From positions 1-47,071 of the forward strand of contig JARYLV010000014.1 in NCBI GenBank assembly GCA_029907465.1: a stretch of 47,071 bases of DNA, in the 5' to 3' direction. Within the stretch, counting starts at the first letter, position 1. Every line of letters starts with the position of its first letter. The notes below the pieces were generated by a model. It was not told the origin of the DNA. It ran no database searches and saw only the letters and a list, made by a program, of their open reading frames with translations. Shown one piece after another: positions 24,811 through 36,300 of the stretch. The stretch is from Methanomassiliicoccales archaeon (GTDB lineage: Archaea > Thermoplasmatota > Thermoplasmata > Methanomassiliicoccales > JACIVX01). Made by a program: the position numbers and the translations under genes.

Positions 24811-26598
24811 ATGACACAAGATGTCGAAATAGTAAAACCAACCCTGTCGGATTCAACGGTTGAAGAGAAGATCACTAATGATGAGTTCGTTACCGAAATT
24901 CAGGGAGAAAGGAAAATAAAAGAGAAAATCAGAGATTCTTATTTGAAGTTTCTCCGAACCATTACTCCAGGTATAGCATCACGAGTAAGACTTCCTGTAA
25001 CTGAGGTGAAGCAACGGATCGAATGGTCGAAGTCGAGGGGGTCGATTATAACTGAAATCCCTCCCATTGATGATCCAAATATAGAGACTGTAGAGATATA
25101 TCCCGTCGTTGAACCTTACACTTATGTCCGGGTCACTTTTGACAAGCGAACAAATGAATACTTGCTCGAAGCGATTGAACCAAAACTAAATGAAAAAGAA
25201 TCGAGATTGCTTGACCTTATAAAAGATACACTTGGACGAACACTCAGTTACGAATGGGACAAATTCACGGAACTTGACAAGGAAGAATACCTCGCAGAGA
25301 GCGTTGAATCATACATAAAAACGAGAGGCATCAAAATTGATTCAATTGCAAAAAGGAAGATAAGATATTATATTTCAAGGGACTTTGTTGGCTACGGACC
25401 CATTGATCCTTTTATCAGAGATGAAAACGTCGAAGATATCTCTTGTGATGGCGTCGGTATCCCGATCTTCTTATTCCATAGAAAATACGAAAGTATTAAA
25501 ACGACACTTAAATTTGATAACGAAGAATTCCTAAACTCATATGTCGTTGGGCTGGGCCAGAGATGCGGAAAACAAATATCGGTTTCTACTCCTATACTCG
25601 ATGGTACGACGCCCGAAGGACACCGTGTCCAGGCAACTTATTCAAATGAAGTTACGACAAGAGGTTCGACCTTTACAATTCGCAGATTTAAGGAAAAGCC
25701 CTTCACGCCTGTTGAACTTATCAAATATGGGACTGCGAGTCCTGAAATGGTAGCATATTTCTGGCTTGGCGTTGAAAATGGAGAATCTGCGATTATCGCT
25801 GGCGGTACCGCTAGTGGTAAGACATCGACACTCAATGCAATCGCACTTTTCATTCCTCCAGGCGCAAAGATCGTCACGATGGAAGATACGAGAGAGATCA
25901 ATTTGCCTCATGAAAACTGGGTTCCCGGAACGACAAGAAGTGGTGTTGGGGAGCGGGGACCAGATGGCAAAGCACCTGGCGAGATCGATATGTACGATCT
26001 TGTGAGAGCTTCACTCAGACAGCGACCCAATTACATTATTGTTGGTGAGGTGAGAGGCAAGGAGACATACATCATGTTCCAGGCCATGGCAACTGGACAC
26101 ACTACATACTCGACAATGCATGCCGATTCTGTGAAATCAATGGTCAACAGACTTGAAAATCCCCCGATCAACTGCCCAAGAATCCTACTAACAGCGCTCA
26201 GGAATGTCATCATTCAAACGCATGCCAGGGTGGGAACGGACCTCGTGAGAAGAATCAAACAGGTCATCGAGATCGTTGGATTCGAGCCAGAAACAAACGA
26301 GCTCATCACCAATACCGTCTATGAATGGGATCAGGCAACAGACAAATTCGTTTTCAAAGGACATAGCTTTCTCTTTGATAAAATCATGGAAATGAAGAAC
26401 CTCACGCATGAAGAGATGGTCGAGGAGTTCAATCGCAGGGTCGATATCATCAAATACATGGTCATGAAAGATATCACAGATCACCGAAAAATCTGGTCGC
26501 TGATCAATGCATATTATAAAGATCCAGAAGCAACTATCAAAAGGGTGAGAAGGGAATTGGTCGAGGGAGGTGCGGACGCTGGCGCCCGAAGTCTCTGA
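24811..26598 (+). CDS. type II/IV secretion ATPase 1 (ArlI/TadA-like)
   Basis: This ~595-residue ATPase powers assembly of a pilus-like filament. After a charged N-terminal domain it has the KYESIKTTLKF and TFTIRRFKEKPFTP segments, Walker A GGTASGKTS, the Asp box MEDTREINLPHENW, Walker B PNYIIVGEVRG and the His box HTTYSTMHADS. All catalytic parts are intact. The frame is open from 24766. ATG 24793 overlaps the pilin stop as ATGA, and ATG 24811 lies after GGTGGTGA; I chose 24811, without certainty. A paralogue is encoded three genes later. The 3' end overlaps the next gene. Confidence 0.9.
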   Translation: MTQDVEIVKPTLSDSTVEEKITNDEFVTEIQGERKIKEKIRDSYLKFLRTITPGIASRVRLPVTEVKQRIEWSKSRGSIITEIPPIDDPNIETVEIYPVVEPYTYVRVTFDKRTNEYLLEAIEPKLNEKESRLLDLIKDTLGRTLSYEWDKFTELDKEEYLAESVESYIKTRGIKIDSIAKRKIRYYISRDFVGYGPIDPFIRDENVEDISCDGVGIPIFLFHRKYESIKTTLKFDNEEFLNSYVVGLGQRCGKQISVSTPILDGTTPEGHRVQATYSNEVTTRGSTFTIRRFKEKPFTPVELIKYGTASPEMVAYFWLGVENGESAIIAGGTASGKTSTLNAIALFIPPGAKIVTMEDTREINLPHENWVPGTTRSGVGERGPDGKAPGEIDMYDLVRASLRQRPNYIIVGEVRGKETYIMFQAMATGHTTYSTMHADSVKSMVNRLENPPINCPRILLTALRNVIIQTHARVGTDLVRRIKQVIEIVGFEPETNELITNTVYEWDQATDKFVFKGHSFLFDKIMEMKNLTHEEMVEEFNRRVDIIKYMVMKDITDHRKIWSLINAYYKDPEATIKRVRRELVEGGADAGARSL

Positions 26599-27619
26599 TA
26601 TCTTCGCACGACTCGAATCGATAAGGAAGTTCTACTTCAAAACCAAAAGAGCGGAGGAGGAGGAGGAAATTAAAGGGCCCCATATGGTGAAACTACCTAA
26701 GGGCGCTATTCCTGAGTACGTCAAGCTTACTAAATACCAGCAATTTTGCTGGCGTACCTTGGGTGCATTTGTCAGGTTGAAAGCAAAACCGAATCCGAAA
26801 CTCGAGCAGGCTCTTCTCCAGGCGCATATGAAGATGCGACCAGAGGAATACACAGCGTATGTCTGGATGACAACGATCCTTGTAGGCATCGCATCTGCCG
26901 TGATATCAATTCTATTTGGTGGATTAATACTCAGTTTCCTACACGTTGATGCTGCGCTTGTTCTCCTCGTGTCCGTCTTAATGATCGTGATTCCTCCACT
27001 TCTGACTTATGTGATGCTCATCTCTCAGCCAGCGTCCGTTGCAAAAAGGAGAGCAAGGGACATCGATAAAAGAATCGGGCCAGCTATGAGTTTCATATCT
27101 GCAATGGCGTCGGCCGATGTCAATGTCGATGTAATTTTCAAAGAATTATCGAGACAGCCGATATACGGCGAGATCAGGAATGAGGCAGAATGGATCACGA
27201 GGGACACCGAACTGCTCGGAATGGATATACTTACAGCAATCAGCAATGCAGCGCAGCGGACACCATCGAGAAAGTTTCAGGAATTTTTGCAGGGCGTTGT
27301 CACGACTTCGACTTCTGGTGGTCAGCTGAAGCCATACTTCCTGCAGAAAGCCGAGCAGTTCGAAAAGGAAGCAAAGCTTGAAATGAGATCAATGCTGGAA
27401 AATCTCGGCCTAATGGCGGAGTCGTTCGTAACGGTTGTCGTTGCCTTTCCGCTTTTCCTTGTCGTTATCATGGCGATCATGGCAATTGTCCCAGGCGGAG
27501 GTGGTGGATCCGAATCAACGCTTATGCTGCTTTACATAGTCGTCGGTCTCATGATTCCGCTTTCCCAGTTTGGATTCATTTTTTACATATGGAATATGAC
27601 GAAGGAGGCAAGTATTTGA
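26570..27619 (+). CDS. secretion platform membrane protein, TadB/GspF-like
   Basis: This ~349-residue protein has a cytoplasmic N-terminal part, paired helices at about 90-150, a cytoplasmic domain with the T2SSF pattern (RIGPAMSFISAMASADVNVD and TSTSGGQLKPYF), and a final hydrophobic pair. That is the half-size platform layout of TadB/TadC, not the fused ArlJ of about 550 residues. It should form the inner-membrane base with the next gene product. The start is uncertain: GTG 26570 lies inside a GGGAGGTG that would itself serve as a ribosome-binding site. The gene overlaps the end of ATPase 1 by 29 bases. Confidence 0.82.
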   Translation: MRTLAPEVSDIFARLESIRKFYFKTKRAEEEEEIKGPHMVKLPKGAIPEYVKLTKYQQFCWRTLGAFVRLKAKPNPKLEQALLQAHMKMRPEEYTAYVWMTTILVGIASAVISILFGGLILSFLHVDAALVLLVSVLMIVIPPLLTYVMLISQPASVAKRRARDIDKRIGPAMSFISAMASADVNVDVIFKELSRQPIYGEIRNEAEWITRDTELLGMDILTAISNAAQRTPSRKFQEFLQGVVTTSTSGGQLKPYFLQKAEQFEKEAKLEMRSMLENLGLMAESFVTVVVAFPLFLVVIMAIMAIVPGGGGGSESTLMLLYIVVGLMIPLSQFGFIFYIWNMTKEASI

Positions 27620-27630
27620 GGAGGGGCCCA

Positions 27631-28545
27631 ATGATTGATAAGAAGAAGGCGAAAGACGTCATCGATATTAAGCAGCTGACCGTGAAAAAGAGGGACCTCT
27701 CCAGGACAATCCTCGTCATCGGTGCTGTTTTCATGGTGATTTTCTTCTTCATCGGTTTCCTTGATGCAATCGGTGGACTCAAGACTGGATTAGAATGGAT
27801 TGATTTCGTAGCAATCGGATTGATGGCGATCACTGGTCCATACGGATTCTATACAACCTACAAACACAAACAGATCAAGGACATCGAATCAAGACTTCCA
27901 GACTTTCTCAGAGATGTTGCAGAAGCTGGCCGCTTCGGAATGACACTCGCAGAAGCTGTAAAGGCAGCGTCTGGTGGTCGATATGGAAAGCTCACGCCCG
28001 AGATCAAAAGAATGGCAGCACAGATCGAATGGGGAGTGCCTGCAGCAGATGCGATGAGATTGTTTGCTGAAAGGGTCAATACACCACTGGTTAACAGAAT
28101 GATGTCTATCATCATCAAAGCAAATGACGCCGGTGGGAGCGTTGCTGATGTCCTCACAATGGTTGCTCACGATGCCAGAGAGACTATGTTAAACGAAAAC
28201 GAACGGAAAATCGCGATGTCGACATACATGGTTGTAACATATATCGCCTTTGCAGTCTTCATCGCAACGATCTTTATCCTCAATTCAACATTTCTTCCGA
28301 AAATGGCGGAAGCCGGCCGACAGGTTGCTGAGGGAGCTGAGCAAGCGGGCATTACCAACATGCCAGCAACGATCAAGGCAGATGTGATACCGCAGATCCA
28401 GCTCATTTTTGTCATCGCAGTTGTCATCCATGCCTTCGGCGATGGAATTCTCGCGGGAGTGCTACAAGACGGTAGAATTACGAATGGAATGAGGCACAGC
28501 TTCATTATGCTGCTGATAGGTCTGATTGGAACAAGGTTGATTTAG
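27631..28545 (+). CDS. secretion platform membrane protein, TadC/GspF-like
   Basis: This 304-residue protein has two helices near the N-terminus, a T2SSF cytoplasmic domain (RLPDFLRDVAEAGRFGMTLAE, IIIKANDAGGSVADVL) and a C-terminal set of three helices. Together with the preceding gene product it would be the two-part Tad-type platform. The frame opens at ATG 27589 inside the previous gene, but ATG 27631 has GGAGGGG five bases upstream and follows the previous stop by 12 bases, so I take it as the start. The next ATPase begins 11 bases after its stop. Confidence 0.83.
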   Translation: MIDKKKAKDVIDIKQLTVKKRDLSRTILVIGAVFMVIFFFIGFLDAIGGLKTGLEWIDFVAIGLMAITGPYGFYTTYKHKQIKDIESRLPDFLRDVAEAGRFGMTLAEAVKAASGGRYGKLTPEIKRMAAQIEWGVPAADAMRLFAERVNTPLVNRMMSIIIKANDAGGSVADVLTMVAHDARETMLNENERKIAMSTYMVVTYIAFAVFIATIFILNSTFLPKMAEAGRQVAEGAEQAGITNMPATIKADVIPQIQLIFVIAVVIHAFGDGILAGVLQDGRITNGMRHSFIMLLIGLIGTRLI

Positions 28546-28556
28546 GAGGGTAGAAA

Positions 28557-30260
28557 ATGACTGATGTGGCCGATGTGGAGACGCTACCGCCCGAGATGAT
28601 GACCGCAGAAATTGAGGAGGGTAAAGAAAGAAAGCGAATTGGACGAATTTCGAGTAAATATCTTTCATTTCTTCTCAGGATTAAGGACAGACCTCTCAAG
28701 GTTCGAATTCCAGTTAGTGTTTCAAAAGGACCTCTTGACGTCATCACTGAAATTCCGAAGATTACGGACATCAATGTTGACGAAGTTGAATTAACGAAAA
28801 TCCTCGACCCATATTCTTTTGTGAGAATAAAATATGACAACGCTGCTGGTGAATATCTCTATGAAGTCATCGAACCAAGTCTTTCTGAAGATGAGAAGAA
28901 TCTCCTTGACGTTCTCAAGAATTCGCTCATATTGACACTCAATCTTACAGATGTGGAGACAGCTAAAGAGAAGGAAGAAATCTTGAGACTTGCAACAGAT
29001 TCCCTCTTAAAGAATTTCGGAATCTCCCTTCACCCAGTTTCTCGCGAAAGGATCCATTATTATTTGAGAAGGGACTTCATCGGATACGGCGTCATCGATG
29101 TCATAATGACAGACCCTAATGTTGAAGACTGTTCGTGCGATGGCGTCGGCATTCCATTGTACATTTTCCACAGGAAATATGGATCAATCAAGTCGAATAT
29201 CAGATTCGATAATGAGGTGGAACTTGACTCGTTCGTTGTCTGGCTCGCTCAGAAATGTGGAAAGCATATTTCTGTCGCCGATCCTATTCTTGACGCGACA
29301 ATTCCAGACGGTTCAAGACTCAATGCTACACTGGGAAAACATGTGACGAAACGAGGTTCGTCATTTACGATCAGACGATTCAAGGAAAATCCGTTCACGC
29401 CCATCGATCTTCTCAAATTCAAGACGATGAGCACAGACATGATGGCATATCTCTGGATTGCGACAGAATATGGTAGCTCAATGCTCGTCTGCGGCGGTAC
29501 TGCAAGTGGTAAAACGACAACACTGAACGCGATCCTTCTCTTCATTCCTCCACAGATGAAAATCGTGAGCATCGAGGATACAAGGGAACTCAATTTGCCG
29601 CATGAGAACTGGATTCCCGCGCTTACGAGAGAAGGATTCGGGGGGAAGGGAAGCACCAACAAAGCTGGGACAATTGACATGTTTGAGTTACTGACTGCGG
29701 CGCTGAGACAGAGACCGCAGTATCTCATGGTGGGCGAAGTGAGAGGAAAGGAAGCTTATGTGGTTTTCCAGGCAATGGCAACTGGTAAGACTGCTTACTC
29801 AACTTTCCACGCTGAGGACGTCCAGGCGATGGTTCACAGGATGGAAAATGATCCGATCAATCTACCGCGCGCGCTGCTGACCGCACTCGATATTGTGTTG
29901 CTCCAGGCACAGGTGAAAGTCGGTACGAAAATGACAAGGCGTGTTAAATCGCTCACGGAGATCGTCGGTATGGATCCTGAAACGGGCGAACTCATCACCA
30001 ACACGGTTCACAGTTGGAACCCCGCCGATGATACTTTCAGTTTCAGCGGTCACTCTTACGTGTTCGAAAAAGTGCGAACAATTCGAAACTGGTCTCCACG
30101 TGAAATGGAACGAGAGGTCAAGCGCAGAGTTGACATTCTCGAATACATGAAGAAGACGAATGTTGATAACTATAAGACCGTCGCGAAAATCGTCTCAGCG
30201 TATTATAGAGATCCTGAACGAGTCATTAAAGAGGTCAGAGAGAAACTTGCAGAAGGATAA
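28557..30260 (+). CDS. type II/IV secretion ATPase 2 (ArlI/TadA-like)
   Basis: This 567-residue ATPase is a paralogue of ATPase 1. Shared stretches are long, for example SCDGVGIP, FHRKYGSIKSN, SFTIRRFKENPFTP and NLPHENW. It also has Walker A GGTASGKTT, Asp box IEDTRELN, Walker B PQYLMVGEVRG and His box KTAYSTFHAED, so both copies look active. It differs in the His-box approach (GKTAYSTFH instead of GHTTYSTMH). ATG 28557 follows GGAGGGT with a good spacer. It ends the operon. A second ATPase could serve retraction or a second substrate, but this is inference. Confidence 0.9.
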   Translation: MTDVADVETLPPEMMTAEIEEGKERKRIGRISSKYLSFLLRIKDRPLKVRIPVSVSKGPLDVITEIPKITDINVDEVELTKILDPYSFVRIKYDNAAGEYLYEVIEPSLSEDEKNLLDVLKNSLILTLNLTDVETAKEKEEILRLATDSLLKNFGISLHPVSRERIHYYLRRDFIGYGVIDVIMTDPNVEDCSCDGVGIPLYIFHRKYGSIKSNIRFDNEVELDSFVVWLAQKCGKHISVADPILDATIPDGSRLNATLGKHVTKRGSSFTIRRFKENPFTPIDLLKFKTMSTDMMAYLWIATEYGSSMLVCGGTASGKTTTLNAILLFIPPQMKIVSIEDTRELNLPHENWIPALTREGFGGKGSTNKAGTIDMFELLTAALRQRPQYLMVGEVRGKEAYVVFQAMATGKTAYSTFHAEDVQAMVHRMENDPINLPRALLTALDIVLLQAQVKVGTKMTRRVKSLTEIVGMDPETGELITNTVHSWNPADDTFSFSGHSYVFEKVRTIRNWSPREMEREVKRRVDILEYMKKTNVDNYKTVAKIVSAYYRDPERVIKEVREKLAEG

Positions 30261-30264
30261 AATC

Positions 30265-30294
30265 AATTTATTCATTGTAAATTTATTCATTGTA
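30265..30294. repeat. 15-bp perfect tandem duplication
   Basis: The unit AATTTATTCATTGTA occurs twice head to tail (30265-30279 and 30280-30294), four bases after the stop of secretion ATPase 2. Confidence 0.85.
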
Positions 30295-30363
30295 GATAGA
30301 AATGAATGGTTTACTGAAAATGAACAGCCGAAAATAAAATAGAGAGAGTGGAAAGAACCTAGA

Positions 30364-33300
30364 TCACTGAGATTCTTTCGGCTCTTCCTTTTCTTCAGGT
30401 GATTGTGTCTGCTCGCCAGCTGATTCTTCTGGTTTCGCTTCCTCTGGTTTTTCTGCTCCCTCCTTGGGCACTGCTTTCTTCTCGACAGGTCGCCTGACAA
30501 TCCGACGGAGTGTTCTCGGTTTTTCTTCAGGAGTCGCGGGCGCTTCCTCTTTCACTTCTTTCTTCGCTTCAAAAACTGTACCGCACTTATGGCAAACGGT
30601 CGAACCTCTAGCGTTAAGGGTGCCGCAAACGGGACAAGCGAACGCTCCGAGCTTCCGGCGCTCCTCTTCCTGAGAGAGCCACTTCTCGAACGAGATGTAG
30701 GTTGGCTGCTTCTTCCACCATTGTTTGAACTTCTCTTCAGAATATTTCTTACCGAGTACACTTCTCGCCTGCTCTCTGTAGATTTCAATTGACTTTTCAT
30801 ACTGTTCCCGCATCTTCTTGATGTATTCGTCCTCTTCCTCGGGAATAGGCTCCGTGACGAACTTTGCGCCGCACTCAGGACATTCAGCCGAATTTGCTGG
30901 TATCCATGCTCCGCATTCGCTGCATTTGACCGTCCCAGGTTCAAACTCGACACCGCACTTGGGGCAACGACGTGATGATTCTGGGATTAATGCTCCGCAC
31001 TCACCGCACTCAACCATCTTTCCGAGTCCATACTTGTACAGATAAGCGGAGAATGCGATGATAATCGCAGCAACGATCGCAACGATCAATGCATAAATCC
31101 ACCAGTCAACACCAGTCTCAGTAAAGCCTTTTTCAATCGAAACAGCTGTATAATCACTTGTTTGATCACCTGAAATAATCGTTGTTGCTTTTACATTGCA
31201 AGAACCGATAACACCGAGTGGGATATAAACAACGGCATCGAAATAGCCCTCAGAATTTGTAGTAACCTCGTATGGACCGCTAACGACAACACCGCCTGCA
31301 TCAATAAGACTAACCGTAACCGCAACGCCTGCAAGAGCGTTCCCAGTGATTTCATTCGTGACACGTCCACTGACAGGAATGTTGTCTCCCGTCTTATACT
31401 TGTAAACATTACCAAGGTCAATTGAGATGATTGGCGATGGTCTGATTATTTCAAGAGACGTGTTCACATCATTATTATTGCGATTGCTTTCATCAATGAG
31501 TCCGTCTGGATCGATCTGAACAAAGATCGAATATGTTCCAACCGTCAAGTTGACCGGCCAGGTCAGATTTGCAACAACTGTAGCTCCCGGGGAAACATCT
31601 TTCGTGATAGATCCAAGGTATGTTAAGTTCGAGTGTTCGTCGATAGCATAAAAAGCAATCCTTGCCCCGAATGCTGACGTATACCCAATATTACGAATCT
31701 TAGCACCTATGACGACGGTCTCACCGACGTATGTCTGATTTACGATATGCCCTTTCAACGTGATCTCGGGGGCTCCCAAGAAACTCAGATCCGATCTGGT
31801 GTCGAAGACAACTAGCTGCTCACTTGCAAGATTATTGTCGTAACGGATCTCGGGGAGGATTTCATCCGGGTTCACAATTACGAAAATTGTCCTCGTCTGA
31901 ATGCTCAACCCTGGATCGATCTCGACATCCCACTCAGCCGAGACGGTACCAGTTTGACCAGGCCCGATGGTGCCTGTCAATTCCTCAGCTATGATTTTTC
32001 CCGTTCCAACGGCTCCAAGCCAGAATCGAACAACCGCACCAGAAATGCTACTTTCCCCAGCGTTCATGATGCTCAGATCCATCCGAATGTGTGTTCCAGC
32101 GCTAACTGGGCTCGCAGGGGTAAAGACGATCGACGTGGGCGTCAAATCAGCGTAATTCTTCACCGTAACACTCATAGAGGCGGTATTGTCCGTTTTCTTA
32201 TCTTCCTCAATCTCTCCATTCTCATCGATGATAACAGTGATTGTCCAAGAACCGGGATGATTCGGAATCCAGGAAATCGTCGCAATCCCAGTTCCACCAG
32301 GAAGAATCCTCGACACAACGCTATATCCTATCAGTGCCTGACCCGATCCAGATCTTGTCTGATAGAAACTCACATTAACGTCTTCAGCCTCGACGTCCCC
32401 TGTGTTAAGAACTCGAACGCTGACAGTCGCTGAACTGTTTGTAACAGGCGAATCGGGAGAGACTAAGAATCCTCCAGCAGCGACTGAAAGTTGCGCAATG
32501 CCTCGAACAAAAACAATCGTGTAATTCAAATTGTTCGACTTGTTCATCTCAGGGATCAGACCGTCAGGATCCACGACAACAGAAAGATTATGTTCACCCA
32601 GTGGCAAGGTGGCGGTCCAAGTAGCGCCCACACTCACTGTTTCGAAAGGATTTATGATTGGAATGATCGCATTCTTGATAACCGTACGCTTGAGGCGCGA
32701 CTCGTTATCATAAAAATTATCGTAGAATCTGACTTCAACATTTCTTGCTGGAACGACGCCTATGTTTGTGATGTTGGCAATGAGCGTAACAGCCTGTCCA
32801 CGGGCAGGCGAAGTATTAGAGACCCAGAAAGGTGGATCAAGATCGGGTAACGCACCTGGGATTTTTACGATAACAGATAGATCATCTCTGGAAAGTGGTG
32901 CAGGTGGTGAATATGGCTTTAATGAAGCTCCAATTGACCCGGGTGTGTTGTACGGTACGCCATTAAACCAATATGTCGCATTAATCTTGTAGTTCCCTAT
33001 GAACCAAATTGAAGTGGAATTAATCTTATCACAAGGAGCTCGGACAACTGTTTTTCCAGATTCTCCTGTCAAAGCGCCCGTGTACAATGTACCATTGAGG
33101 TAATAAGCAATGTTAACGAAAGCACCACGGAGAGGTTGATCAACCCCATCCAACACTGTTACAGACAGCCATCGATAATGCCAGGCTTCTGCGTTTTCAA
33201 TCGGGGAAATCGAAGGTATCGAAATGCTCGTCAAATGCGCTTTCGCATTGCCCCCAAACGAAGACCAACTTCTGTAAAACGTCGTATTGTCAGCAACGAT

Positions 33301-36300
33301 TGTAGCAGACGATGTAGTGGGAGTTATGATATCACAAGCTAGTGTTGAAGATGAAATCAATAATCTACTCTCGTCATCGGCTACGATGGTTATAACTGGT
33401 GGAACAGAAGATGCGCTGATGCTGAGAGTTCCGCTATCAAATAGGTAAACCTTCATGTTAAAGTCCGATGTCAATGTTGCCGAAGTAAGTATGATTGAGG
33501 CATTGTCACTAACGACGATAACAAATTCATCGGACCTTTGTTGCAGAATTGTTAGGGTACACTGGTCAAGAATCAAAGTACCATTATCCTTGACGATTAT
33601 GTTTCCTCCTTGATAATATGAGCCAGATAAGAACTCAACGATTCTATTATCGTCGATAACGAGATCTTTTATGTTCGGAGATAATTGAACGCTGACATTC
33701 TTGAATGCAAGATTATTGGCATAAGAATACTCGTTAATTCTTCGTTCAGGATTGATGTAAACATAGACTGGATAATTTCCTATTTGAGACGGAATCCAGT
33801 TGAAAGTGGTGTCATTCGATCCCCCCGCAGGTACGTTGATTATTGTTGACCCAAGAAGACTTCCGCCACTTAGGGGATTTCCTGCGTAAAACTCAACGGT
33901 GGCATTAATTGCATCTGATCTTCCCAGCATATTGTGGATAGTCACGTTAATGTACGATAAAGCACCGGTTGAAATCGGTTCTGGCCCTATTCTGATATCT
34001 GCTGATGTAATTGAAAGATCTGGTAGAAGAGGCGCCACATAGACTTGGGTTGAGAGATGGTTATTGTTTTCGTTTGATTCTGGGACGAGGTTAAGCTTGT
34101 CTACTTCAACGGTGATAATATGAACACCTGAGGTTGTTCCATTCCAGAGAATCGTTACATCAGTTGCTGATCCTGCAGAAAGGTATGCAATTGTCAGATT
34201 GCCAATTGGCCTAGACGACCCGTTGTAAAAATCTGAGAAGTCAATCTTAATATTCGAAGCTGCAGTCAGGCCATCGTTTGAAACCCTCACTGTGAACACG
34301 ACGAGATCCATTACATAGATTGTCACAGGCATGTAGGTGAAAGAAAGAATCGCCAGATCTGGTTTGTCTACAACTAAATTCGAGAGTACAATTGTTTTCG
34401 AAACAACTTGATCCCCTTCCCCAATTGCTGGATATGTCGGAAAGTCGACACCGCACGACCCGTAGAACATGCTCCCCGTCGTGTTTCTATATGTTATATT
34501 TACAGAGTATCCGCCTACGATCTGTTGTGCATTCGGCATTGTTGTTTCGTTGATAACCTCCCACAGCAGCGGTATCTTAACTTCTCCAAATTGTCCTGTC
34601 TGCTTGAAACTTGTTGCATCCTTTCCGAGATACTCAAGAACTACACTTGGCGGAATTGTATCGACACCGTCAGGAGAGACATAATATGCTGGAATGCCCG
34701 ACCCTGATACAGTGACGTTTACGATGGCATTGGCGACCGGTAGAGATTGAGAATCTAACAGCGTAAGATTGAGCCATTTATAAATGTAGATATTTGGTCT
34801 TAGAGTGATTTCGAGCCAGACTCTTTCGAAATAAACGATCCTCCCGCCACTATTATTGAAAATGATATTAAGTCTTTCCAATTTTTCAAAGGAATCTACA
34901 CCTGATGAAAATAGGTCATAAATTCCAAGTGTTTCATCGGCGCTATTTACTGGCCGAATTGATGAGTTTCTCGGAGTTTCTCCTGCCAAATACCACGTGA
35001 TATAATTACTAGTCGTATATCCAGGTTCGGTAAAGTAGATAACTTTCATAACGATTTCTGAGATATTCCCAGACAAGTCACTTACATTAAACCTAAATAT
35101 GTGCAATTTTTCTCCGTCACCCACCACGTAATATTGGTTATCGTCTGCTGTAAGGTTCGCGAACTGTTCCCCAGTATCATCATCTGCACCTCTAGAAAGG
35201 GGTAGCGCGGTTACGACTTTGTCAGCTGGAACGTAAGCCATCGAGCGATCTGGCAATCTGGCGATTCCTTGCTCAGTATCAACATAGACTCCATAGAGGT
35301 AAGCTCTCGAGCAGTCGAGAACAACCAATTGGTTATGCTCAGAAGCTTCGCTCGAAAAATCTACGCCGAGATACGAATTGACAGCGGTCAGTTGAGTCGA
35401 TCCAGCTAAAGTGATGTTCCTGTACGTGCTAAGAGACATTTCGACCGTGACCCAGATCCTGTTAAAGTACACTTTTTTGCCATTAGGATCATTGTTTTCG
35501 AAAGTGATGTTCAACTTGCTGAGGTCGGCGGAAGACATATCGGGAAGTATTGAGGCGGCAGTGACTTCATTGTTGATCGAAGGGTCATAAGGAGCTGCCG
35601 TGTCGCTAGGTACGATCGTTGACGACGATACACCACCGTTTCGGAAGGACCAGTTCAAAGCATTTGTCCCGGTGTATCCTGCATCGGTCTTGTACTTAGC
35701 GTATAGTGTAACCCTAACGCCCTCTCCTTTTTCAAAAACTAATCCCGCAATATCGATGCCCTCGATCGCGAGTTTCTCATGTGGGTCAACGGCGAAAAGC
35801 TTTCTATCGTCGATCGTCAAGTTAGAAAATTCTTCACCAGCTGCCGTGTTATCATCACCAGCTGCAAGAACATTCCGTGTGAGATTATAAATGACAGTTA
35901 CCTTCGATCCGTCGTCAGCGGCGAAACTGTAGCTGTGATCATACGCAGGGGAAGTCGAGTTTCTTTCGAGTAAACCAGTGATGCTCGAATCATAAAGATA
36001 AATATTTGATGAGACAAAGGCTAGCACTGCAAAGTCGTCGAAAAAGTCAGCTGGGAATTGCGTCTGATTGCAATACTTTGCGATGTCGGCCGAGGAATGT
36101 CCTTTCATCGTCGAATTTCGCATAATAAGTGTTGAGTCGTCAACAACCATGTGCCCCGGGAACTTCAGGACGGAATTGATCGCTTCGAGCACGCCGCCAT
36201 TCCTAACGATGACGCCGAGGCTCGGATAATCATTAATTTGATTAAGATTAGTCGTGAGGATCGAATTGTTGAGGATGAGCTTCCCGCCGTCCTCAACAAT

